Shown: positions 25,557 through 34,114 of the stretch, one piece after another
Layout: every line of letters begins with the position of its first letter
How positions within the stretch are numbered: position 1 is the first letter of the stretch
Assembly: GCA_035498555.1 (NCBI GenBank)
Contig: DATKAB010000003.1
Location: forward strand, 56,039 to 120,038
Source of the DNA: Candidatus Sulfotelmatobacter sp.
GTDB taxonomy: Bacteria; Eisenbacteria; RBG-16-71-46
Length of the DNA: 64,000 bases
Direction of reading: 5' to 3'
Notes under the pieces: generated by a model
What the model saw: the letters and a program-made list of their open reading frames with translations, nothing else
Told to the model about the DNA's origin: nothing
Databases searched by the model: none
Made by a program: the position numbers and the translations under genes

Positions 25557-26014
25557 TGGAAGGCTCCCGCCAGAATCCAGTGCAGGATGGTCTGGTAGCC
25601 GGGATCCGCGGTCGAGTTGAAGACCTTGAGCGGGTGCGGTACGCCTCCCGAATCCACGTTCAGCGGCCGGGTGAGAATCGGACTGGTGGTGGGCGTGTAG
25701 CCGGAGACCTGCATCACCACCTGGTCGAAGTCGAAGTGAGTGTCCTTGGCGCCCGGCGGCGACAGCTCGAGCGTTCCGCGAATGCCGCCTCCGTGACAGT
25801 CGCCGGTGGCGTCGCAGCCCTTGGCCATCAGGATCGGCTCGACCGAATCCGCGAACTGCGGATAGCTCAGCACGAACGCCTTGCCGCCCGAGGGCGGCGT
25901 CGGCGGCGCGGAGGGGCTGGTGCAGCCCTGCAGGGCGAGTGGCACCGCAAGCACCACCATCACCTGCGACGCCACGAGCTGTCGTGCGGTTCGGTTGCTT
26001 TGCACGGTGCCCAT
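25553..26014 (-). CDS. Small lipoprotein with an expanded c-type haem motif
   Basis: This 153-residue lipoprotein has the signal VMVVLAVPLALQGC (Cys31) and a Pro/Gly-rich linker. The motif G-C-D-A-T-G-D-C-H-G-G follows, with Cys67, Cys73 and His74, so the Cys residues are five residues apart (C-X5-CH) instead of two. The region VEPILMAKGC...CHGGGIRG and the later ILTRPLN...HPLKVFNS and YQTILHWILAGA match the planctomycete/myxobacterial-type mono-haem cytochrome domain, in which Met or His ligands lie far downstream. A mono-haem electron carrier is likely, if the haem lyase accepts the expanded spacing. It lies at the head of the redox operon (after the 328-bp gap) and is coupled to the next gene by a GTGA overlap. 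Confidence 0.78.
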   Translation of the reverse strand: MGTVQSNRTARQLVASQVMVVLAVPLALQGCTSPSAPPTPPSGGKAFVLSYPQFADSVEPILMAKGCDATGDCHGGGIRGTLELSPPGAKDTHFDFDQVVMQVSGYTPTTSPILTRPLNVDSGGVPHPLKVFNSTADPGYQTILHWILAGAFQ

Positions 26015-26342
26015 GCCTCCGAATCGTGCGGACTGCAAGCCGACCGAGTCCTGCGGACACCGAGCCCAGGCAGCGTGAGGCGATACCGCCTGAGCGGTGT
26101 CACGACTCGGGTTGCGCTCATTCCATGGAAATAGCCACGCCCCGTCCCGTGGGAGGGTTTGCCCTGGATCACGCAAGCGCTGCGCCAGAGGTTTGCGCGC
26201 GTTGGCGAACCTTCGTTCGCCGCTGAATCACTGGAGTTGTGTGATCGTCGTGCGAATTGCGTTTCGCGAGAGCGTCGCGCTCAGCTGCGGAAGAATGTAC
26301 AAACGTTCCCGCGAGTCGTGCGTCGTGGAGAGCGACGCGCGC
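26015..26342 (-). promoter_or_regulatory. 328-bp leader/promoter region of the redox operon; no gene
   Basis: No ORF with protein-like composition lies here. The stretch holds one clear hairpin: GATACCGC (26082-26089), loop CTGA, GCGGTGTC (26094-26101), 8 pairs including one G-U, 68 bp from the start at 26014. Minus-strand sequence AGGGCAAACC at 26156-26165 recalls the core of a c-di-GMP-I riboswitch, but the rest of that structure is missing. The promoter of the operon is probably here, since this is the largest gap in 21 kb of co-oriented genes. Confidence 0.45.
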
Positions 26343-27380
26343 TCAGAAGTAGCGAACGACGAACAGCGATTCCGCCGCCGGCTCGAGCACGAATCGTTCG
26401 CGCAGCGAGCTTTCGACCCACACGGTGTCGACCGGTGTCCCGGGTTGAACCAGAATGGCCGCGAATTCCGGTCGCTGTCGGGCCTTTTGCATCGCGGCTC
26501 GCGGGCCCAGCACGAAGAGAGGGGTGTCCCACGCGTCGCAGGTGTAGGCGCTCTTCGAGACCAGCGTCACCGAGATCAGCCCTTCGGCCGGCCGGCCGCT
26601 CCGCGGATCCATGATGTGACCGTAGGTGGTGCCGTTGGCCGCGACGAACTGCTCGTACTTCCCCGAGGTCGAAATGCCTTCGCCGGACAGCGTGATGCGG
26701 CCGAAATAGGGCATGCGATCGCGCGGATCACGGATCCCGATCCGCCAGCCCGGAGCGCCCGGCGCATGCCCGATCGCGAACATGTTGCCGGTGAGATCCA
26801 CCAGAGCGTTCTGGACTCCGCGAGCGCGTAGCGATTCGGCGGCCACGTCCACCGCGTAGCCCTTGGCGATGCCGCCGAGGTCGATCTTCAGCTCGGGCCG
26901 CTCGAACCGGATCATCCGTTTTCCCCGATCGAACCGGACGTGCTGCGCCCCGACCTTGGCGGCGGCAGCTCGCGCCTCGGCCTCGTCGGGGACGTGGGGC
27001 GTCCCGCCCAGGAAGCCCCACACCCGCATCAGAGGCTCGACGGTGATGTCGAAGGCCCCGTCGCTCTGCTTCCAGACATCGAGCGAGGTGCCGATCACCT
27101 CCGCGACCTGAGGATCGATCCGGGTGGGCCCGGAGCCCGCGACCCGGTTGATGCGCGCCACTTCGCTGGTGGTGGTCCAGTTGCTCATGAGGGAATCGAC
27201 GCGAAAGAAGACGTCGAGCGCGTTCTCGGCGATCGGCGCGCTGGCCGCCGAGTCCGACGTCACCAGAATGACGTGGACGTACGTGCCCATGGTGTGCGCG
27301 GGCCAGGTCACCGAACGCTCGGGAGCGGCGGCCCCGAGGATCACGGGGAGGAACGGGAGCAGCGCCTTCCATGGCTTCAT
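26343..27380 (-). CDS. apbE: ApbE, FAD:protein FMN transferase
   Basis: This 345-residue protein is exported (signal WKALLPFLPVILGAAAPERS). It has the ApbE motifs: HTMGTYVHV near the N-terminus, FDITVEPLMRVWGF, LKIDLGGIAKGYAVD, ALVDLTGNMFAIG, SEGIS-TSGKYEQF, and the metal-binding end YGHIMDPRSGRP followed by SAYTCDAWDTPLFVLG. ApbE attaches FMN to a Ser/Thr of target proteins such as NqrC, RnfG or FMN-binding domains, using FAD and Mg2+. No target carrying the D-[ST]-G-A-[ST] motif is seen in this window, so its partner is elsewhere or not yet recognised. It is on the same strand as the DUF3570/DUF4266 set and 328 bp upstream of it. A TATCAT box ends 7 nt before its ATG. Confidence 0.9.
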   Translation of the reverse strand: MKPWKALLPFLPVILGAAAPERSVTWPAHTMGTYVHVILVTSDSAASAPIAENALDVFFRVDSLMSNWTTTSEVARINRVAGSGPTRIDPQVAEVIGTSLDVWKQSDGAFDITVEPLMRVWGFLGGTPHVPDEAEARAAAAKVGAQHVRFDRGKRMIRFERPELKIDLGGIAKGYAVDVAAESLRARGVQNALVDLTGNMFAIGHAPGAPGWRIGIRDPRDRMPYFGRITLSGEGISTSGKYEQFVAANGTTYGHIMDPRSGRPAEGLISVTLVSKSAYTCDAWDTPLFVLGPRAAMQKARQRPEFAAILVQPGTPVDTVWVESSLRERFVLEPAAESLFVVRYF

Positions 27381-27387
27381 GCCGCGA

Positions 27388-27393
27388 ATGATA
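27388..27393 (-). promoter_or_regulatory. Candidate -10 box (TATCAT) of apbE
   Basis: TATCAT on the minus strand matches four of six bases of TATAAT. Only 7 nt separate it from the ATG at 27380, so the transcript may be leaderless or have a very short leader. No Shine-Dalgarno is visible. Confidence 0.4.
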
Positions 27394-27458
27394 CTCTGGC
27401 CGGAGAATCCCGTGCACTTCGCGGCCCGACCTCACGACTTCGAACCCCTGGAGCAGTC

Positions 27459-29012
27459 ATGGCAACGACTCGAGCGACCTCCGGTCCCTCCCCATCAGCA
27501 GGCGGCGTCGCGCGAAACGCCGCGCTCTCGATCGATCGCGAGCGGTTTCGCGAACTGGGCCACCACCTGATCGACGCGATCGCCGATCGCCTCGCCGCAA
27601 TCCCCGCGGGCCGCGTAACGCCGGGAGAGACTCCGGGCGCGGTGCGCCAGGCGCTCGGAGTGGGTGGCGCGCTGCCGGAGCGTGGCGCCGACCCTCGCGC
27701 ACTGCTCGATCGCGCCACGGCGCTGCTGTTCGATCACTCGCTGTTCAATGGCCATCCGCGCTTCTTCGGCTACATCACCTCGTCACCCGCGCCGATCGGG
27801 ATGCTCGGCGACCTGCTGAGTGCGGCGGTCAATCCCAACGTCGGGGCCTGGGCGCTCGCGCCGGCCGCCACCGAGATCGAGGCCGAAACCGTGCGCTGGG
27901 TCGCCGAGTTGATCGGCTACCCGGCCGACTGCGGCGGCCTGATGGTGAGCGGAGGCAACATGGCCAACTTCATCGGCTTCTTCGCCGCGCGGGCGGCCGG
28001 CGCTGACTGGAGCGTGCGCGAGAAAGGAATCGCCGGGGGGGAAGGACGCAAACTGCGGGCCTACGTCTCGGCCGAAACCCATACCTGGATCCAGAAGGCG
28101 GCGGATCTCTCAGGCATCGGCACCGACGCGATCCGATGGATTCCCTGCGACGCCGAGCAGCGGATGGACATGGCGAGCCTGCGCAGCCAGATCGACGAAG
28201 ACCGCGCGCGTGGCGATCGCCCGTTCCTGGTGGTGGGAACCGCGGGCTCGGTGAGCACCGGCGCGGTGGATCCGCTGCCAGAGATCGCGAGCCTCTGCCG
28301 CGAGCAGAAGTTGTGGTTCCACGTCGACGGCGCCTACGGCGGATTCGCCGCTCGCGTGCCGGGCGTCCCGAGTGCGCTGCGAGCCCTGTCCGAGGCGGAC
28401 TCGGTGGCGGTCGACCCGCACAAGTGGCTCTACGCTCCGCTCGAAGCCGGCTGCGCGCTGGTGCGCGATCCCGAGCATCTGATCCGAGCCTTCTCCTACC
28501 ACCCGCCCTATTACCACCTGGAGGAGAAGGTGGTGAACTTCGTGGACTTCGGCCCCCAGAATTCACGCGGCTTCAGGGCGCTCAAGGTCTGGTTGGCGCT
28601 CCAGCAGGTCGGAGCGGCTGGCCATCGCGAGTTGATCGCGGAGGACATCGAGCTCTCGCGGGCGATGGCCGAGAGAATCGAGCGCCACCCCGAGCTCGAG
28701 CGCGTGACTCAGGCGCTCAGCATCGTGACCTTCCGTTTCGTTCCCGGCGACTTGAGGGCGCGAGTCGGTGAGGCCGACGTCGAGGCGTACCTGAACGACC
28801 TGAATCGCGAGCTGCTCGACCGCAGCCAGCGGGCGGGGGAGGTGTTCGTTTCCAACGCCGTGATCGGTGATCGGTACGTGCTGCGCGCGTGCATCGTCAA
28901 CTTCCATACCGCGCGCGCCGACGTCGAGGCGACCCCCGACATTCTCGCCCGGATGGGCCGGCAGCTCGATGCCGCGAAGCGGCCGGCAGGCCTGCGCGCC
29001 GCACGCTCCTGA
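27459..29012 (+). CDS. PLP-dependent group II amino-acid decarboxylase
   Basis: This 517-residue enzyme belongs to the aromatic-L-amino-acid/glutamate/histidine decarboxylase family (group II, pyridoxal-5'-phosphate fold type I). Seen are the N-terminal helix SIDRERFRELGHHLIDAIAD, the substrate-loop region HPRFFGYITSSPAPIGMLGD, the cofactor segment SGGNMANFIGFFAA, the Asp pocket FHVDGAYGGFAA and the Schiff-base Lys322 in VDPHKWLYAPLEAG. The C-terminus has FHTARADVEATPDIL. It is cytoplasmic; likely substrates are aromatic amino acids or glutamate, but sequence does not settle which. The ATG at 27459 starts with a short low-complexity tail; the next usable start would remove family-conserved residues. 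It is convergent with the response-regulator gene (gap 7 bp). Confidence 0.88.
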   Translation: MATTRATSGPSPSAGGVARNAALSIDRERFRELGHHLIDAIADRLAAIPAGRVTPGETPGAVRQALGVGGALPERGADPRALLDRATALLFDHSLFNGHPRFFGYITSSPAPIGMLGDLLSAAVNPNVGAWALAPAATEIEAETVRWVAELIGYPADCGGLMVSGGNMANFIGFFAARAAGADWSVREKGIAGGEGRKLRAYVSAETHTWIQKAADLSGIGTDAIRWIPCDAEQRMDMASLRSQIDEDRARGDRPFLVVGTAGSVSTGAVDPLPEIASLCREQKLWFHVDGAYGGFAARVPGVPSALRALSEADSVAVDPHKWLYAPLEAGCALVRDPEHLIRAFSYHPPYYHLEEKVVNFVDFGPQNSRGFRALKVWLALQQVGAAGHRELIAEDIELSRAMAERIERHPELERVTQALSIVTFRFVPGDLRARVGEADVEAYLNDLNRELLDRSQRAGEVFVSNAVIGDRYVLRACIVNFHTARADVEATPDILARMGRQLDAAKRPAGLRAARS

Positions 29013-29019
29013 GCCTGTC

Positions 29020-30363
<1,344 letters not shown>

Positions 30364-30365
30364 GG

Positions 30366-31976
30366 TCAGGCTCCGCGTTGGAGCGGCAGTCGGAGGTGGA
30401 AGGAGGTTCCTCGTCCGGGTTCGGATTCGACCCGAATCGCTCCGCCGTGATCGCTGGCGATCCGCTCCACGATCGTGAGGCCGAGGCCGCTTCCCCCGGG
30501 CTTGGTGGTGAACTCGGGTACGAACAGGCGGCGCTTCTGCGACTCGTCGAGCCCGGGACCGTCGTCCGCGACCACCCATTCGATCGCCCCGCGATCCGCA
30601 TCAGCCGCGACCCGGACATGCCCCGAAGGCTCGGTCGCTTCGAGGCCGTTCTTCACCAGATTGACGAGCGCCTGCCGGATCTGGCCGCGATCGGCCCGCC
30701 ACGGCGGATCGTCCGCCGGCGCCGAGATCGCGAGCCGTCCGGCCGCGATCTCATGACCGTAGAGGGCGCCGAGGTCCTCGCACAGCGCGCGCGCGCTGCA
30801 CGCCGCCGGGGTCGGAGGGGGCAGGGAGCCGAGCGCGCTGAACTCGTTCAGGAGCCGCTTCAGGTGCAGGACCTCGTCATCGATGGTGCGAACCGCGCCG
30901 TTCAGGATCTCGGCGAAGTCCGGGCGGTGGAGTTCGTAGCTGCGTTTGAGATCGGCGACCGAAACCGCGATCGGGGTGAGCGGATTCTTGATCTCGTGAG
31001 CGACGGCGCGAGCCATCTGGCTCCAGGCGGCCTGTCGCTCGCTCGCCTGGAGACGCGCGCGGGATTCGGCCAGATCGCCCCGCATGCGATCGAGCGCGCG
31101 CACCAGCGTTTCGAGCTCGCGAATCGGCTCCGGCTCCAGCGGAGGATCCGACTCCCCGCGCGCCATGCGCGTGGCGAAGTTCGCCAGCCGTTCCACCGGA
31201 CGCGACAGTTGCCACGACCACACCGCGCCCAGCAGCGCGGCGAGCGCCACGCTCAGCAGCCCGAGTACGGCACAGGTCGCCTGGAGCGCGCCGATGGTGC
31301 GGTCGGCCGATGCCGTGGAGAGCAGCGCGGTGATCCGCGCGCGCGCGCCTTCCCCCAGATCCAGCTGCTGGTCGCGCGCCTCGAACCACCCGTCCGTGAG
31401 CCGCACCCGCGCCGGCCGCTCGGTGGATTGCGGAGCGACACTCTCGCGGCCGCCGAGCGTCGAAGCGATCGCTCGTCCGGTCGTGTCGCGGAGCACCAGC
31501 TCGACCCCGCTCGTCTGCCGGAGGCCCTCGAGGTAGGCCTGATTGAGGGTGACGCCTCCGCGGACCTGACCGACCGGTCGGCCGAGGTAGAGCACCGGGG
31601 CGCGGGCCCCGATCGAGAGCGCCGGCTCGTTCGGGCCCGAGGTCGCGGCGGTGTCGATGACGGCGAGGAAATCGAGTCCGAGCAGGAAACGCTGGGTGGC
31701 GAGGAAATCGAGCAGATCACGATCGCCGCCGCCGGGCACCAGATAGAGTCGTTTGAGCGTGGGATCGCGGCCGAGAAGCTCGAGTTTCCGTTCGATCTGG
31801 TCGCGATCCGATCGCAGCCGGATGCGCAACACGCCCAGCGTCGCTTCCAGCCGCGCGCTCGCTTCGGCCCGCACCGTGGCGCGAATCCGGCTCGCCAGCA
31901 GCACCATCACGATCGCGAGCGGCACCAGCGCGGCCAGCGCGAACGCCAGCGTCCATCTCGCGCGCAGCGAGTTCAC
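30366..31976 (-). CDS. NtrY-like sensor histidine kinase
   Basis: This 536-residue membrane kinase has TM1 (about 8-30), a periplasmic domain of about 200 residues, TM2 (about 228-255) and HAMP (about 258-315). The HisKA region follows, with phosphoacceptor His327 in AVAHEIKNPLTPIAVS. The ATPase has N box LVNLVKNGLEAT, G1 DDGPGL and G2 GGSGLGL. The H-box HEIKNPLTP is typical of NtrY-like kinases paired with NtrC regulators. I chose the GTG at 31976 because it overlaps the preceding stop as GTGA. It phosphorylates the response regulator encoded 2 bp downstream. The input signal may come from the coupled periplasmic protein at 31973. Confidence 0.9.
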   Translation of the reverse strand: MNSLRARWTLAFALAALVPLAIVMVLLASRIRATVRAEASARLEATLGVLRIRLRSDRDQIERKLELLGRDPTLKRLYLVPGGGDRDLLDFLATQRFLLGLDFLAVIDTAATSGPNEPALSIGARAPVLYLGRPVGQVRGGVTLNQAYLEGLRQTSGVELVLRDTTGRAIASTLGGRESVAPQSTERPARVRLTDGWFEARDQQLDLGEGARARITALLSTASADRTIGALQATCAVLGLLSVALAALLGAVWSWQLSRPVERLANFATRMARGESDPPLEPEPIRELETLVRALDRMRGDLAESRARLQASERQAAWSQMARAVAHEIKNPLTPIAVSVADLKRSYELHRPDFAEILNGAVRTIDDEVLHLKRLLNEFSALGSLPPPTPAACSARALCEDLGALYGHEIAAGRLAISAPADDPPWRADRGQIRQALVNLVKNGLEATEPSGHVRVAADADRGAIEWVVADDGPGLDESQKRRLFVPEFTTKPGGSGLGLTIVERIASDHGGAIRVESEPGRGTSFHLRLPLQRGA

Positions 31977-33157
31977 GGCTTCGTTCCCGGGAGTGGGCAG
32001 TCGAGCGGCTCGACCAGCTGGTCGAGCCCGATCGCGCCGAGGCGCGCGCGCATGGCGGCCGGCGCGACCACCGGGCAATGAATGCCGAAGAGCGGAACGG
32101 TGACGAGTCCGGCGGTCAGCGAATCGGCGCTCACGGCGCCGGTCCGCGCGAGCTGCCAGCGTGGCGCCGGCCCGGCGGAACTCGTTCCAGCGCCGCGATT
32201 CCACCAGGCCTCGATTCGCGAGGCCGCCGGCCACGACGGATCTACGATGACCCTGGGCCTCGACCCCGAGCGGGGCGCGGAGCCGCCGGCGATTCCGCTG
32301 CCTTCCAGCTCGAGATCGCCGCGGAACAATTCCCGATCCAGCGCGGCGAGATCGGCCGCCGGGAGCTGCGCCGGACCGGTCGCGGAATCGCGGCCCGTGA
32401 CGCTCGCCGCCACGACTCCCTCGAGTGATCCGCGCTCGCCGGTCCACCAGCGCGGATCCACGCGCAGCCGGGAAGACAGCTCGCCGGGCCAGAAGATTCC
32501 GGCGTCGATCTCGTTGCGTTGGAGCGCGATCTCCTCGTCGCCGGCTTCGTCGAACGGCCGAATGACGAGGGTCTCGGGCCAGGCCGCGGCGCCCCGCGCT
32601 CCGTCGGAGCGGACCAGCAGCGAAGAATCCCGCGACTCCCGCTCGGTGAAGTAGCCCGGCTGGCGCGGAATCCACGGCGGGCTGCCGGCACACGCGAAGA
32701 AGGCGCAGGGACGCGAACGCGAAGGCACGCCGAGACGAAGAAGGGGGAAGGCGAGGCCCTCCGCTCGATCCGCCCGAACGCGAATCTGCTTCCACTGCTT
32801 CTCCGCACCAGCGGACCCGCTTTCCAGCCGCGCCATGGCGAGCCCGCCGGGATCGATTCGCTCGACCACCCCGGTCGCCACCGCCTTCCCGTGGCGCTCG
32901 AGCGTGACGCGATCCCCGCGCTCCAGCGCGCTCGAATCGGCCACCGCGAAATACGCCACCCGATCCCCCACCCACACCAGTCTCGCGTCGACCGGCCGAG
33001 TCTCGGCCCGAGCCCGCAGCGCCGGCAACAGCAGCGCGACGGCGAAAGCGGCGGCGGTCGCGCGCAAGAAACCGAGGTCGCGGCGGAGGAGTGTGCAGGC
33101 GTGCTTGGACGCTCCCTTGTCCGTGGACAACGATGATCCCTCACTGTGTCGATTCAT
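31973..33157 (-). CDS. Periplasmic protein coupled to the two-component system, unknown function
   Basis: From the ATG at 33157 this protein has 394 residues and a signal peptide (FLRATAAAFAVALLLPALRARA). An upstream ATG at 33292 would add 45 residues; neither has a clear Shine-Dalgarno. Residues about 60-110 read VDARLVWVGDRVAYFAVADS and SALERGDRVTLERHGKAVAT, reminiscent of small SAF/FlgA-like beta folds. The middle reads LVIRPFDEAGDEEIALQRNE-IDAGIFWPGEL and recalls periplasmic solute-binding proteins (ALQ..E.DA). I cannot name a family. Its stop overlaps the kinase start as GTGA. Because it is periplasmic and coupled to a kinase with a large periplasmic sensor, a ligand-binding partner role is the leading guess. 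Confidence 0.6.
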   Translation of the reverse strand: MNRHSEGSSLSTDKGASKHACTLLRRDLGFLRATAAAFAVALLLPALRARAETRPVDARLVWVGDRVAYFAVADSSALERGDRVTLERHGKAVATGVVERIDPGGLAMARLESGSAGAEKQWKQIRVRADRAEGLAFPLLRLGVPSRSRPCAFFACAGSPPWIPRQPGYFTERESRDSSLLVRSDGARGAAAWPETLVIRPFDEAGDEEIALQRNEIDAGIFWPGELSSRLRVDPRWWTGERGSLEGVVAASVTGRDSATGPAQLPAADLAALDRELFRGDLELEGSGIAGGSAPRSGSRPRVIVDPSWPAASRIEAWWNRGAGTSSAGPAPRWQLARTGAVSADSLTAGLVTVPLFGIHCPVVAPAAMRARLGAIGLDQLVEPLDCPLPGTKP

Positions 33158-33338
33158 CCACGCTCGCGGGAAGGCCCGAATCCGCGAGTGGAACACGGGT
33201 TCCAGCCTGGGATCAGGATTCGCGCGTGTCAAGGCTGACACGATTTCCTCGAGTGACTTGAGTGCTTCGGGATGCAACTCGTTGAGATGCAAGACGCTCG
33301 CGCTTCGGTACGTGACTTGATGAGGAGCCTCCTCCGAA

Positions 33339-33400
33339 GCCGGGCAGGTGCCCGGCCTCCACCGGCGGCGCGAGCAGCCGCCGGCCGACCCGCGGCGGGT
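33339..33400 (+). other. Three tandem GC-rich hairpins upstream of the lipoprotein gene
   Basis: Three adjacent perfect inverted repeats lie in the leader of the gene at 33451: GCCGGGC/GCCCGGC (33339-33345 and 33350-33356, 4-nt loop), CCGGCGGC/GCCGCCGG (33362-33369 and 33377-33384, 7-nt loop) and ACCCG/CGGGT (33388-33392 and 33396-33400, 3-nt loop). A TCCTCCT at 33406-33412 could pair with the AGGAG Shine-Dalgarno at 33439-33443. The set may be a folded regulatory leader or a terminator/antiterminator. No U-run is present. Confidence 0.45.
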
Positions 33401-33450
33401 GCCGGTCCTCCTGCGGTTCGGAGCAGAACGACCCGGCTAGGAGATCCATC

Positions 33451-34020
33451 ATGAAGCGCAGTTCCCGTGTCATCCTCGCCCTGGCCATGCCCGCCGCGGC
33501 TGCCCTGGCGCTCGCGGGTTGCGGCAACCAGAACGACCACTCGGTTTCGACAAGCTCGAGTCAGGGCTCGGTCGCCGAGGCCTCCGAAGCGGTCCCGGCC
33601 AGCAACGTTCCGCCCGCCTCGACCTCGCCGCAGATGGCGGGCGGCGGGACCACTCCGGCGCGGAACGACAGCCTCTCGCACCCGGCTTCCGAGGGCATGC
33701 CGCCCGACATCGTGGCGGCGGCGACCGATAGCGCGGTTGCCCCGGGCGAAGCGGTCGAGATCGGCGTCGAGGGAACTCCCGACGTGACCGAGGTCACTCT
33801 GTCGGATGGCCTCCACACGCCGCAGGCACTCTACTTCGACAGCGAGGTCAAGACCTGGCGCGCGGTCTACCGGGTGCCGCTGCGCCCGAGCTCAGATCGA
33901 GTGGCGCTCGCCATCACCGCCCGCAACGACGTCAACCGCTGGCGGCGCGTGTGGGTGTTCATCAAGGTGCGGGGAGAGGCGCAGCGGGAATCGACCTCGG
34001 GCGTGGACAGCAGCAAGTAG
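33451..34020 (+). CDS. Lipoprotein of unknown function
   Basis: This 189-residue protein has a lipoprotein signal (RVILALAMPAAAALALAGC, Cys24). A Ser/Pro/Ala-rich linker of about 60 residues follows. A small beta-rich domain starts at about residue 88: SAVAPGEAVEIGVEGTPDVT, SDGLHTPQALYFDSEVKTWR, PLRPSSDRVALAITARNDVN and RWRRVWVFIKVRGEAQRES. No family is recognised. The ATG has AGGAG at 33439-33443, 7 nt upstream; a nearby TCCTCCT could mask it, and three hairpins lie further upstream. It converges on the M56/TPR gene with a strong 13-bp hairpin between the stop codons. Confidence 0.75.
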   Translation: MKRSSRVILALAMPAAAALALAGCGNQNDHSVSTSSSQGSVAEASEAVPASNVPPASTSPQMAGGGTTPARNDSLSHPASEGMPPDIVAAATDSAVAPGEAVEIGVEGTPDVTEVTLSDGLHTPQALYFDSEVKTWRAVYRVPLRPSSDRVALAITARNDVNRWRRVWVFIKVRGEAQRESTSGVDSSK

Positions 34021-34048
34021 CCCGAAGGTTGTGTGACGGAGAGTGTTG

Positions 34049-34081
34049 ATGGCCGGGATCGTGCACAGCGATCCCGGCCAT
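34049..34081. terminator. Bidirectional 13-bp hairpin between convergent genes
   Basis: A perfect 13-bp stem (34049-34061 and 34069-34081, ATGGCCGGGATCG with its complement) encloses a 7-nt loop. It sits 28 bp after the lipoprotein stop and 33 bp before the end of the M56/TPR gene. It has no U-run on either strand, so it may be a processing barrier or a non-canonical terminator. Confidence 0.55.
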
Positions 34082-34114
34082 GCACGGCGATCGGCGCGGT
34101 TCCCGGCAGGCGCG

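Noticed and set aside
26143..26165. Minus-strand AGGGCAAACC followed by GGGACG, similar to the core of a c-di-GMP-I (GEMM) riboswitch.
   Set aside because: The GNRA tetraloop and the second conserved arm (GACGCAAAGCC-like) are absent; the stem to AGGGC cannot be closed. Infernal with RF01051 would settle it.
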